This document shows positions 1 through 12,700 of a stretch of DNA of 64,000 bases, one piece after another. Made by a program: the position numbers and the translations under genes. Below the pieces are notes generated by a model. That model saw only the letters and a list, made by a program, of their open reading frames with translations, ran no database searches and was not told where the DNA came from. Position 1 is the stretch's first letter; the number at the start of each line of letters is the position of its first letter. Source of the DNA: Ariolimax columbianus (Eukaryota > Mollusca > Gastropoda > Stylommatophora > Arionidae); contig JAVGWX010000013.1 in the NCBI GenBank assembly GCA_036924085.1, positions 48,909,965-48,973,964 of the forward strand. Direction: 5' to 3'.

Positions 1-978
1 AACACAGGAGTTTGTTTGGTTGGTTGGTTATTGATCCAGCGGCCTATAATCTCCTGCCCTTTGGCCCAATGTCATATAGTGGCATCTGCAAGTGTTTGTA
101 TGCAGTTCAGTAGTTCCGCACAAAGAGTTCCATTTGTCTGACATTTGGTGAAGAAGCTCTTTCCTAACACTGGCAAGCGCCGGACACTTAAAAAGATGAT
201 GTTCAATCGTTCCATAAGGATGTGTGCACAGCCGGCACTCTGGAGTATGTTCTGGTTGGATTATATTCAAATGACTGTTAAGTTGTATGTGTGTGTGAAG
301 TCGGAAAATTGTGCTTTGGTCTCTCCTTTTCATGAGGTTGATGTTGTCTTTGGGATTTGGGATGGCCATATGTTTGTAGATTTCTCTCCCAGTATTTCCA
401 ATTACCCATCTATTCAGCCAGGCGTCTTTGTTCGCAGTCTTCAGTAGTTGTTTGACTGTCTGTAGGGCTTTTGGTGTGTATTGTTGTTCTTGACTTGATC
501 CCTTCTTAGCTAGTCTGTCTACCTTGTCATTACTCGGTGTATTTGAGTGACCTGGGATCCATTGTGTAACTATTCTGACTTCATGGGATGTGAGAAGTTG
601 GTTGGTATCTATGGATATTTGGGTAAGTTCAGGCTTACAATAACCACGATCTTCCAGAGCTTGAAGATCAGATACTGAGTATGTAAAGATTACGATGCTT
701 TGGGCTTTTGATGGGAAAGCATAAAATACAGTCCTCAAGTGGTACAGAGCTACTTCCAATACTATTATTTCTGCCTCATAATTTGAACATATCTCCCCAC
801 AAACATCAAACAGTTCATCAGATGTTCTGTCTGGATACTCTATGTAAACTCCATATCCCGCTTTAATGGTGGCCTGAAAAGCAGACCCATCAGTATAAAG
901 CACGTATCCATTCTTCTGGGTAAGTGTCAATCGTTCTCTGTGAGTGCGGGAGTTTACGTACCTGGGAAGTGTCTTCAC
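1..978 (-). mobile_element. LINE 3' part with RNase H domain and (AACC)n tail
   Basis: A minus-strand frame of 316 codons (978 to 28) encodes a retrotransposon RNase H domain. YTDGS lies near residue 29, the Glu-containing NYEAEI block near 67, and WIPGHSNTP...KVDRLAKKG in the last third. It is followed by the Cys-rich CRLCTHPYGTIEHHLFKCP tail seen at the ends of many animal non-LTR elements. In the third catalytic block the expected Asp (TDS) reads TYS, so the enzyme is probably dead although the frame is open. The bases to the left of the stop read, on the minus strand, as a short AACC-rich tail, which marks the 3' end. The reverse transcriptase part is missing (5' truncation near 980-1050). 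Host function is not expected. Confidence 0.85.
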
Positions 979-1097
979 TTAACCGTGGCGGATTTGACAG
1001 AGGATTCAAAAGGCAAGGTAGGTGCATTATGAGCTAGCACCGGTACTGAGACATCCAAGTGTCATTATGTCCATTTTGTTGTTGTGTACGTTCGCCT

Positions 1098-1285
1098 TAT
1101 TTCTCTAATCCCCAAGGCGGTGTGCGTTGCACTGTTGTTTTTATGTTGCGCATGTCGGCCCAGTGCATCCGACTTCAGCATGCATTTTATGTAAGGGTCT
1201 GCTTCCTCCTGCATTTTCTAAGGGTTTGCTTCCCCGGGGTAACGACCGGTGCTGTAATGGGGATCGAACACGTTGATATAAACTG
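1098..1285 (-). mobile_element. tRNA-derived SINE-like copy (family F)
   Basis: The segment is the reverse complement of the repeat at 38700-38910. Shared blocks include a CCTGCATTTTCTAAGGG-type stretch and a region ending in a box-B-like GGTTTGCTCCCC (read in the other orientation). It is about 180 bp and diverged. A tRNA-derived head is inferred from the 38.7-kb copy. Confidence 0.5.
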
Positions 1286-1520
1286 AAGATAGATGGCACT
1301 GACGAATGCACCTGTGGTACAGGGAAAATGACCGCTGAACAAATGCTGCAAAATTGCCCGACATACGAGCACCAGAGAAAGCACATTTGGCCATCACTAG
1401 TGCCAACACTAGACAAGCTCTATGGCAGTGTCAACAGCCTCAGGATAACCACTGCTTTCTTCGGACAAATTCAAGTTGACGTCTGACAGCGTACGAAGAA
1501 GAAGAAGAAGAAGAAGAACA
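1286..1520 (+). mobile_element. LINE 3' end with (GAA)n tail
   Basis: The + strand reads GTDECTCGTGKMTAEQMLQNCP followed by a short C-terminus that ends in a stop just before CGTACGAAGAAGAAG. This matches the end of the minus-strand element at 14232-15088, so both are the same LINE family. Only the last 230 bp are present, a typical 5' truncation. Confidence 0.75.
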
Positions 1521-1614
1521 CGTTGATAATCACTACGTTATGGTATTAGTGTTAAACTTGAGCCTAATTAGGTAGGCACAAACTTAAGACCGAGACATAT
1601 GAGATGTGATGATG

Positions 1615-1910
1615 TCAAACTGCAGCAGGAAAGACAATCAGCTATAAAATTTGCAACGACACGCTGAAGAATATGGTGGGGACTACATCGATTAACTTCT
1701 ATATTGACGCGCAGAAAATGAATTGGTTTGGTCATCTGACAAGGATGCAGTATGATCAACCTGCAGCGAGGTCACACTACATGGAGATGTCAGGGCCACG
1801 AGGAAGAGGTCGACCCTAGCGATAATGGATAGAGGGAATCAAAGAAACACTCCAGAAGTTCATGTCGGCAGCACAAGCCTGCTATTTAGCGCAAACCAGA
1901 AATCTACGTA
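1615..1910 (+). mobile_element. LINE C-terminal fragment (RTE-like tail)
   Basis: The + strand reads KMNWFGHLTRMQYDQPAARS, then a GRGRP block and GIKETLQKF. This is the WFGHLTRM / arginine-rich C-terminus that follows the reverse transcriptase in many LINEs. It carries stop codons. The same family, less truncated, lies at 10468-11159 on the minus strand. Confidence 0.65.
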
Positions 1911-2249
1911 TACCTCCTCTTTGGACGCCGCAATGCATGTACAGTAGGACACAAAAATATGAAAAAAAAATAAGATGAACAAGTATGGGTCAAGGGCTTT
2001 CAAAACAAACACATGACGCCGAACCAAAGTACAAAATGCTGGATTTAGAATTATCGCGAGAAGGTTGAAGACCACTCCCATCTAGGAAATGGAAAAATAT
2101 ACCGATCTTCGCTCCTTTTGATAGCACACGTGAAGAGAAGATGTTTGTGCACAACGAGACTCTGCTACGCTTCCCAAACCACCAAATGCGTGCCAAACTC
2201 CGTAACATGATATGGCTGAACAGATCAAGATTTCTCGACAACTCTAACT

Positions 2250-3185
2250 AGCTGTAACGCTGCCACGAAGACCTCCTCCCCAACCTAGACTGAGAAATGG
2301 AACTATTAACTAACTGCGAGGAGTCGGACTACTGCCATGAAAATGTCTAAACCATCAGAGATCCCTGGAATGTAAAAGAAACACCACCATACCCATCTCC
2401 AACCAAGTCTTGACACAGGGAGATGAATGAAGAAAAATACAACTCAAAGTAATGGGCACACGTATTTACGTTACAGATGGATCCAGAGAGGAAGCAGCAA
2501 AGAATGGAGGATGAGGAATCTATATAAGGCACAATAATAGGTGGATATCCGGCAAGGCTTTCCAATAGGGGAAGATCTCTTCTAACTTTATAGCAGAATT
2601 CATGGCTGCTCTCAAGGCACAGAGAATCCGTACGAGACTTAACAATTAATGTACATCACCAGCAAAGAATACATGCTTCAGGAAATAAGATCCATGATTA
2701 ACAGTAACAAAATAACAAAACAGTTGCTCTCCAGTAACTACCCTTCCACTGTGGGATTACATGGAACAAAAGAGTGGGTTGGTGCCCTGTCCAGAGAAGT
2801 AGCAAAATGAAGCAATCCCTACAACAGTAACATACTGAGATGCAAAAACAATCGTTCACAACCATTGCAACAACGTATGGAAGAAAGAAACTTCAAAAAC
2901 ATCAACAACCTACTCAGTCCTACACAAGAACAAGCCACTGTATACTACTTGGTAACTCAAGATATCCTTCACAAACGATCAACCACGTTCAACCGGATTC
3001 CAGACCTCTGAACCTGTCCTACAAGAATGCCCATTCAGAAAAGGCCTACGAGGCCAAACCTGGAGCAGAACTGAGCTAAAAGCTATGGGACTATCGCCCA
3101 GAAAAGATTGCAAACTTCGCCCTGGTATCTGTGTTGCAGACCTAGCATAACCAAATCCCTGGGCACAGAAGAAGAATAGCAATGG
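2250..3185 (+). mobile_element. Degenerate LINE fragment with RNase H remains
   Basis: Broken + strand frames read YVTDGSREEAAKNGG, then SSNFIAEFMAALKAQ (the Glu block of RNase H). After several stops comes a Cys-containing tail near 3010-3060 (EPVLQECPFRKG). Stops and frameshifts are frequent, so this is an old copy. 1920-2250 holds no coding pattern that I recognise. Confidence 0.55.
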
Positions 3186-3455
3186 TTGTACACGATTGGG
3201 TTGCTAAGTCCCTTGCGAAACCGAACCCCCTTTAGTCGTGTTTTGCAACATGCTTGGAAGTTTAGTCTCCCTTTTCTTTTCTACCCATGAACTATTTGGG
3301 TGCTAGGACTTGAAAGAAAGCCCTAAAAACAATACCTCCAATAATGATAAAGGCATAACAGTGTGGAAAAACTCGTTTTAACGAGGATCAGAAGAAAAGA
3401 AGCAATACTTTGAGCAGAAGGAAGGGGACCGGATAACTCAACTCTTCATATAGTC

Positions 3456-3481
3456 CGCATTGCATTGTGGGGGTGACGTTA
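3456..3481 (+). promoter_or_regulatory. Probable TADA2B core promoter motifs
   Basis: About 150 bp upstream of the TADA2B ATG, the minus strand of 3456-3471 reads CCCACAATGCAATGCG. This is close to the ZNF143/THAP11-type SBS consensus known from animal housekeeping promoters. A CRE-like TGACGT follows at 3474-3479. This stretch shows no repeat and fits a short promoter between the upstream LINE debris and the first exon. The transcription start site is not known; this is inferred from motif and position only. Confidence 0.35.
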
Positions 3482-3614
3482 CATACGGGCTTTTTGGATG
3501 GAGGCAGACAGGAACATGGGATACTGTCTGCCGGAGTAAATTTCAAACGTTGTCTTGCACTTCAGGCATTCACAATGCTGTACAAAGACTAATAATCCTT
3601 ACTATAATTAGGTG

Positions 3615-3707
3615 ATGGCAAGAGTACGTTGCAATTACTGCCAGCATGAAATATTTGGACAACATCTACGGTGCGCAGAGTGTGTTGATTTTGACCTTTG
3701 TTTGCGG
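3615..3707 (+). CDS. TADA2B: TADA2B exon 1 (ZZ finger, first half)
   Basis: Residues 1-31 begin MARVRCNYCQHEIFG and supply C6, C9, C20, C23 and C29 of the ZZ zinc finger. The exon ends in phase 0. The donor is GCAAGT, a GC rather than GT donor. The 5' leader in front contains a short upstream frame (MGYCLPE then stop) near 3516. Confidence 0.92.
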
Positions 3708-6700
3708 GCAAGTATGACGTCAGATGTATCCATTTCGAGCTTCGCCAATAAATAGGTCAACGCACTTGTTTGTTTGTGTGTTTGTTTATTTTCTCTGGCA
3801 ACCCAGTTGTGTCTTATCATACTCCCCTTTTTATTTTCAGTGCTTTTCCTTGGGCGCTGAGATAGCATCTCATCGAAGGGAGCATCCTTTCACAATAAAG
3901 GTATAGTTTTAAAGTGTTTCATTTAGCACACCGGTTGAGAACACGTTCAGCCCGGCTTGTTACTTTCACTTTTGTAGTAAATAGACAGGGGGAATTCTTG
4001 TAGTGACGTCCTCATATCCTTCTCTTCCCATTGTCTATTATTAGATTTCAGGAATCTGTTACTTATTAGTAAATGATAGAAATCAATACTAATGACTAAT
4101 GAGCTTGGTAAACCTTGATAATTTGTTATTGTATATGATTGAGAGAAATACATTGTAATTGTTAAATGACTGAGTAGTAAATTTGGCTAATCAGTAATCG
4201 CTAATCTGTAATAACTAATTCAGTAATTGGTATTGAGGGAAATAAATACGAATGGATCTAGTAAACTTGGCTAATCTGTTATTGGGATTGAGAGAAATAA
4301 ATACTAAAAACTCAAAAGAGTCTACTAAACTTTGCTAATTGGTAAAGGGAAATAAATACTAAAAACTAAACTTTGCTAATCTGTAATTGGTATAGACTTA
4401 GAGGGAATAAACATTGCTAATCTGCAGGAATTGACAAAAATGCTTATCTGTGACAAGTAAAATTTTTTGCTTGACGAATAAAAAATATCAGTATTTAGTC
4501 GATAATTACGTTTTTAGTCGTTATGTAGTAACGACTCTCACACGATAATTAATGATATTGCGGTTTGAATAGATTGTACATAAGCTAGCTTGCAATGGTG
4601 AATGTAAATGTACCTCCACTACCAAAATTTAAATCTACTAAAGCCATCGATAAATGGTACTTCAGTGCTGAAACTACCAAGCATGTTCAAAGGCACAAAC
4701 GCCATTCTTCTGACAGCAGTGCATTTTCTTTTAAGAAGAAATAGGCTAATACTGTGTAATATAAAATATTTTGGTTTGGTACGCATTATTATGTAGAAAT
4801 AAAAGTGAATGACTGCCTAATTAAAATTTGTAAATATAAATTTCTTCACTGTAGTTCGGCCATGCTACCTGGTGAAATTTTTTACTGACTAGTGAGCCGC
4901 CCTAACATTTATCACGCCCTGCTAATCTGTTATTGGTATAGAGGGAAATAAATACTAATGATTCTGGTAAACTTTGCTAATCTGTTATTGGTATTCTTAG
5001 TCGACCTGTACTTCAAGAGTGGCAGATGCCCCTGTGCAGGTCCCAGATGTGGCAATAGCTGGATGTAGCCAAGAGAAGAATTTCCTGCTTAGCTGGCTAG
5101 TCTCGAGCAGCTTATTACTTTGCAGCGTTGGGACAAGTTCATCGGAGAGTCATTAACCAATGTGCGAGTCCATCTTAATAAACTCAAACACTAGAGCAAA
5201 GTAGACCTGCAGCCTGTTAGGCGCTGTCTATGCTGCTCTTAACAAACCACCTAACCATTGACGGTGTTATGCCATGTCACACAGTTATTCAATTCTTACG
5301 ACATGCTATCTGTGGGGCAGTGGAATCCCCAAGGAGTCTAGAAAACTTAGCCAATCTGTTATTGCTATATAATATAAATAAATACCAAGAAGTAGTAAAC
5401 TTTGCCAATTTATGTGTATATGATAGAAATAAATGCAGGATCTAGTTAACTATACCAATGTTATTGGTATATAATATAAATAAATACTAGGGGTCTAGAA
5501 AGCTTTGCCATTTTAGTAACTATTAGCTAATTTAAGTCACTGACCAATGATTCATGATACTAATCTGTAAAACAAAGAACAATAATTATGAATTAAAGAG
5601 TGTATAACTTACTTTCCAGATAATATGAAGAAGAAGAAGATAAATATTCAGATATGTAAGACAGAATGGAGAGACCAGCACAAAGAATGCAAAGAAGAAA
5701 ATGACAGCATAGACAGATGGACAGGCAAAGATCAAAATATGACATTACAAACTCAAGGCCCATCTCTACAGAATGGGTTTTTGAGACACCTCCACAAACG
5801 ATTGTGGAGCACCCAAGCAAACACCAGAACATATCCTGCAGGACTGCCGCACTTATACAGACCAAAGAGAGGCAGTTTGGCCTGTGGGAGCAACCATGCC
5901 TGAAAACCAGAAATGACCTGAAACGCACAATCTTCTTCATGAACCACACTGAGCTAGAAGCATAACATCAGTTGATCGAAGAAGTAGTAGGAGATATGTA
6001 GTTTGTAATATGTTCATAATATCAATCAATACCATTTCAGCTCCATGTGGAGCATAGGTCTTCAACAAATGCAAGTCAGGTCATCAAATGTTGTAATGAG
6101 CTGACAGCAGCCAACGGCTGATAACTGGCTGCTTGCATCAGGGTCAGCAAACCAGAGCTGACCAAGACCCTTTCCTGCCTCCAAGCGGGTCCCTGTAAAC
6201 TGACTACACTAGTGTAGTCTGGGTAAGAGAATAGGGATCACTGGGAAGGCAAAATAGCTTCACTGTAAAACTACGACACATCTTTTTCAGTACAAATGCT
6301 AAAGAAGAAAACAGTTTCGACAAGATGGGATAGTCAGCTCCATACCAAACCCTCATTAGTTGCCTGGCAGGTTACAGTGTTACCTTTCTTTGGGACAACT
6401 GTAACACTCCGGTGATAAAATATTATACTCATTTATTTATTGGAAGTTCTACTTCATATGGTAATCTTCAAAACATCAACAAAAGAAATTCATCCTTCAT
6501 TATGTCATGAAATGTTGGGACGCTTATGATGGAAATATCTAGTGAAAATAACTATAAAGTCTACTTCTGTATAATTTCCATTAAAAGCAAAATACTTCCA
6601 ATAAATGAATTTCCTCTGACATACACGACATACATCATGAAAATATTAGCATGTAAATTGCATATAACTAATGAATTCTTCATTGACGAGACATAGGATA

Positions 6701-9700
6701 GCATGGATTTTATTGGTAAATGTAGTAAGGGCTGTAGTTTAATTTATTTGTTGTTTCATTTTCTTTGTTGTGTGTCCTGAAAAACACATTGTGATGTGTC
6801 ATAATTTCCGGCTCGACACACCTATTTTCAGCACATCATTTTTGAGATCGGGTGTATATTCCCTTCCCTCTCCGATCCTTAATCTCTTAGCCAGGCCGCA
6901 TGGCTACACTCTGTTTCTAGAGCTGCCAGTTGTAGGCGGAAAAGTGTCTTGGTCAGTCATCGGTCATTGACCCTGGTGCAAGTAGCCAGCTATGAGTCGC
7001 TGGCTGTTGTCAGCTCATTCACTGATGTATCTTTGACCTCAGTCAGTGCTGATAGCAGGGAGTTAGTATGAATATATTGTTGCTCATTTTTCTTATGCCA
7101 GCATTCGAATGTTTGCTTATACTTATTGCAATGTTATGAAGCACAGTTTCTGAATTGTATTTCAGAATGACCATGGACCTAGAGTTTTTGAAGACATGGG
7201 AAGATGGTCGTTTGCAGAAGAGAATATGCTTCTTGATGCTGTTGAGCAGTATGGGTTTGGCAATTGGTAAGAATAATGTCCAGAAGATTGGTGGATTGAA
7301 AACTCAAACTTGTTTTTAGGGTCTCTAAAGAAACATAGTGTCATAAAAATCATCCCAACATCATTGTATTTACAAACTGTTTAGTGGGATGCAAAATTGC
7401 TACAAGGTTGTCCTTCGTCATTTGCTGTTGAGTGTAAATGATATATTTCATTTTATAGTTGCGCAGCAATATTTGCACCTTTCAACCCCATTTATCCACT
7501 TTTTGGTAATCTTTATTTTTATGAAACTCTCTAGCCTTTGGTTGTTTCCACTCTACATGCATAGGAGCAAGTGGTTTGGAGTTAAGAGTTTTCTTTCATT
7601 TAGATGTGATGAGCTGTCTTCCAGACTGACCAGTCTCATATAACTTTGTTGGGGCCGACAATGCAGTAGTGTATGAGCTGACATCAGTCAGTAACTCATA
7701 GTTGGCTGCTTCCAAGACCTTATTCTACCTTCAAGTGCCAGCACTGGACACAGACTGCAATCATGCAGCCTAGATAAGCTGACAGCAGCCAGTGTGACCC
7801 ATCGCAGACTGCTTGCATCAGAGTCAACAAATCATAACTGACTAAGGCCATATTTCGCCTCCACGTGGCAGTCCTTGGAAACAGACAGCACTAGTCGCTA
7901 GTGTAGTCTGGTCAAAAGAGAAAAGGGATTGCAGTGGAAAGGCAAACCCCGTACTAAAAAAGCCGGCTGAAATCGAATGTGTCAGGCTGAAAGGCGTAGA
8001 TATTGCAGCCTCGCTGTAAACTGCGACACAACGTCACACCCTTTTCAGAACAGATGCAGAAGAAAAAGCCTGCCCAAAGTAGACATAGGTTGTCTGTGGC
8101 TCTTCCAGCTTTATGTTCCAAGGGAGAAAAAATAAATGAAACAAAATGTTTAAAGTTGATTAAATTTTAATTTAATCAAAATTAAAAAATGGGTATGGTC
8201 AGACATCGCACCGAGACAACACAAACAAAACCTACGTTTCGACCAATAGACCTTCATCAGGGACAACAAATAACAACAATGCTGAACTAGCAAATCATAG
8301 ACAAGGAATAAATACATTTATGGGAGATGTCAACATATAATGAAAAAATGGTCTACTGATCTGATTGTGACTTATCAGGTCGAAGGCTTGACTCTAAATG
8401 TTCCAAGGGGAACTAGTCATGACCTTTCTTGCAGTCATTATTCAAATTTGCTTGGGTGGTTTATTTTATCAAGTTTTTTTTAGTACATCACCAAGTCATT
8501 CAGTCCCTGGTTTGCAAGTTCATGATTCTGTATTTCAATTTCTGCCTGTCATATGTAGCTGTATTCAGCTCAGCATGTCTTCAACACCATGTCGCTTGCA
8601 TGCTTGAGTTACAAAGATATTTCTTGGTCTTCCCCTTCCTCTGTCTTCCAAGACTTTCTTCACTATGCTCACATGATGTAGGTTGTGGCCCAGTCAGGGC
8701 AGATGTTTTTGTATCTTTTGTACCAACTTTCTTTCCTTTCCCACTTCCGGCAACACCCTTTCGTTTAATTTTCTTTCTGCCCAGCTCACTTAATTCATCT
8801 TTCAATAACACCACAACACGGGCCAGACACATGTTTTCAGGATTCTTTTCTGCAGCGTCATGTTAACCTGATGTCAGGACTCTCTGTTTCTCTCTAAATG
8901 CCTTCTTTGCCAACGTAAATCTGGTTCTTTTTTCTCTTTGGTATCGTGCATCTTCTGTTGTGATTTGGCTCAAGCATAGGAATTCATATATTTGTTCCAT
9001 GTTTTTTTTTTTTTTTCATTTCCATTGGTTCTTTGGCTATGATCTTGTCTTGGGCTTTTGTATATTTATTTTCATGTTGTACAGTTTTCTTTTAAACTGA
9101 TTTTATTAAGCATTGTTTGTAAATCTTGTCTTTGCTACAATGGCTTGGTCATCAGCAAACTTTATCGTCTCAAGTTGTTCTTAATGTGTTTTAGTTACGC
9201 CTACATATATTGTACATGTTTATATCATAATCTTTTTCACTGTTCTCTCAAGGAATGGAGCTGCAGCACATCTGGAAACCCGGACTACATCAGAATGCGA
9301 GGACCATTACAAACTTTTTTATATCAGTGGAACTATTGGTGATGGTGAGGATGGCTTAATATTTTCATTAAATGTGATTGAACTTACAATGATTTCTTCT
9401 TCTGCGTTCGTTCTCAATGTCCCTCTACCAAGTCCTGAACGGGGCTTTGAATGTAGAAGGATATTGTCCAGAGAACACAATGCATTGTGTCACTAGTTTA
9501 CAGCTTGACTGCAATATTTGCACCTTTCGGTCCAACACATTCGTCCTGGCAGACAATAATGTCTTAAAATCTGCACCCCGTGGAAAACACGAGGAAACAC
9601 ATTTTTTGCTTTAGATAGTGGCAACTATAAATGTGAATTTTCATCATTTTAAGACATTTATATAGTTAGTTGCCCATCATAAGAGATGATTGGGGCAACG

Positions 9701-12700
9701 CCAGGATAGAGAAATTGTGCAAATCATCTAAAGTCTGACACTGTGACTTGCGCTGTAATTAAAGTGAGGAAGATGTGCGCTATCATCAACATCACTCTGT
9801 TGTTCAAAGTTACCTTGGTCCAGTGGCAAGACAGAGATATTTCACTATGTTGATTGAACCGAAAGAGAAGCAAAGAATAGTAACACTGCAACCTAACAGA
9901 CATGTGATACGAGGAGGTTGGCCGACTATTCCATCCTGTAGACACTATAGGCCACAAGAAGAAGAAATGAAGACCTCTACAGTAGAAAATAAGTATCTGT
10001 CAAATCATTTTAAACAATGAAATGACAGCTTTATCATTTGCTGTCATGCGGTATTTCGTAGTAAATAAACAATCATATTTTAGTAAATAAACAATCATAT
10101 TTTACATGTTTAATTTTACTTTATTTCTCCTTAGATTCAATCATACTTTACATGTTTAATTTTACTTTATTTCTCCTTAGATTTGAAATTTTTAACTATC
10201 ACCTGTGAATCGGAAACATCTGGAAATCCAGACCTTCCAGCTATAATTATTTTAGTTGCATTTAACCCTTTCCAGTCCAGGATAATTTGGCAGATTTGTG
10301 TCCGTCAGTATCAGGCATGTGCCGCAACTCCATATATCAAATTGTTTTTTTTCTTCAAAATAAGATTCATTAATATTAGACAAATTAAGCTAAAATAAAG
10401 ACTCAAAGATCTTAAGACTTACAATGAAACTATGACATTAAGTATTCGAAATAAAAATATGTGTTAGTTAATTAGTTAGTTTTCTTTCCACTTGTGCCGT
10501 TGAGCGTCATGGGGACCTTAAGTCGTCTGTCCTGCACCAAGTGTGTTGCGTCGATCAATGTGAGCCCTTGTCGCCGCACAATCACTCTGTCATATATCCA
10601 CCTGCCTTGCAGACACCCACTTGTCGTATAGTCAGATCTACCAGTGTTGTAAGCCATCAGTGGAAGTTGATGAGGGTGCATTCTCATGAGATTACCAAAC
10701 CAACTTATTTTCTGCCTGGAAATGTATGCGGTACAAGACATAGTGGCGATCATACTTCGAATGTCGACGTTCCGCATTCTGTCTTTCCTGATAACACCGA
10801 TGACCTTCCTCAAACATTTCATTTCACACGTCAAAATTCTGCTCTCCCGCGCCCTGGACGGAGGTCGTGTTTGCCACTGGTAGCACAGAGTCTTGCTTAA
10901 ATATACTGTTTATCAGCTGCTGCTTTGTTGTCAAACTAATTCTTGAGTGCCTAAGCAGGGGTGACAGATGCTGTATGACTCTTAGTCTAGATTTCCCTGT
11001 CGAGCCTACCATCTGTACAAAAAATACTGCCCAAATACTTGAACTCATGGGCTTGTTGACGAGCAATATCATTTACACTTATGTTGAGTGGCCTAGGTGT
11101 CCTACTGATCATCACAGTGTCTGTTTTGTTCTCATTAATTCACATATTGTATTTAGCACATATGTGTTAGTATGAATCCTTAAATGTTATGAACGTGGAG
11201 GACAAGATGTGACACAAAATACATTTTTTGCACTCAAGACATGGGGTGTATATCTGCATTTAAGTCCCTCAAAAACATTACCAAAGCCCCTTTCTTCTGT
11301 GGTTGAATCAGTCTGAATCGGACATGTATTGAATAACCACAAGTAATCCAGATGCATGATCATTTGACTGATCAAATAATCAATAATTTCTTGAGTCTTG
11401 AACCCCAACTTTCCTCATGATGTATGATTAAACTTTCAAACATTACTTTTGCAAATGTCTACCTATCGAAAATAACCTTACAGTTAAACATCAATTGGGC
11501 ATGTGTGGTTACCACCATTATGCGGAACCATTAAACAAATGAAATTCTACAAACTTAAGTAAAAAATTGCAAGCGCATGTTTTAGAAGTTGGGTTTGATC
11601 GTAGCAGGCGGCAATTTGAGGTTTTACAGTGATTGATTTTGGCGCTTGCGAGCTGCAAATGGTTAAATGGTGTTTTTCAAATCAATAATATATACAATAA
11701 GCTCAAGATTGGTACAACAGAACATATTTTGCAGTCCTGTCCATCGTATACCGATAACAGAAGCAGCAGTTGGCAACAGCCAGTGTCCTTCCACGAGAAA
11801 CTATGGAAGTGCACGGAGCCTCAAGTCAACTGCTGTCTTTATTAGAGTCATTGAAGACGAACGAAGAAGAAGAAATAAATAACAGAAATGCACAATTTCA
11901 ACACCATCTCTTTTTTAACTTTTGAAAATCCTTTACGTGTAATTATATTTTGTACAATTATATTTCAGCAACTCTCCAGGAAGTTCCCAGACCAAGTATA
12001 ACAGATCACTCCAGTAGCAATGGAGGTATCATTTTCTTCTTTCAAGTAATTTCTGCTTTTTATAAATGTAGTATTTCTTATAAATACCTAGGTAGTATGT
12101 TTACAGAGAATAAGCTCAACATTCAGCAGTGGCTTAGCAAATTAATAATAATAAGTTCACTAAAGCGTCTGTTGTGTCGATCAACCACATCTGTGACCCC
12201 ACTGCTGCGGCACGTCTTCTGGCCTTGTCCAGAGCGGTGGGGAGAAGGCTGCTATCTTCTGGGAGCATACTGTGCGGGGACATCCTCTTCTGTGCATTTA
12301 GCTGGTCGGGTGAAGTCTTTTGGCGCAGAGCAACGACCTGTGAAGTATCTTGTGGGCCGGGGTTTCCTGTTACAGCAGTATGACATTTGTGTACTCACAT
12401 CTTTATATGTATGTGTCTCTCTTGAAATTTATTTTTGTTTTTTGTGTCTGTTCATGTTTCATCTGTTTTTGTCTGTGTGCCAAATCGACCATTTCTTGTT
12501 TGGTCCACTCTATTTCATAACTTGCATGCTGTGTCTCACACTTTCCTGTCACATCTTGTTGTGACGGCAAATTTTAACCGCTCATTGTACACCACGTCTT
12601 GTTATGATTTATCAGTTGTTTTCATTCATTTTTTGTACTTGACAAATGCTGTGTGACATTAAAGTATGTATAGTTTTGATTTTGTCCTGGGGGGATCCTG

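Noticed and set aside
8429..8866. 145-codon + strand frame
   Set aside because: It is the antisense of a degenerate LINE reverse transcriptase on the minus strand (8580-9170). The composition is Phe/Leu/Ser-rich without motifs.
12174..12383. G/C-richer frame resembling a host exon (INHICDPTAAARLLALSRAV)
   Set aside because: No splice sites at sensible positions, no family that I recognise, and it follows directly on a LINE fragment. It is more likely part of a retroelement.
11950..12564. 204-codon frame covering TADA2B exon 5
   Set aside because: The first part is exon 5 read through its donor. The rest is intronic and T-rich; the GTATCA donor with matching phase is the better explanation.
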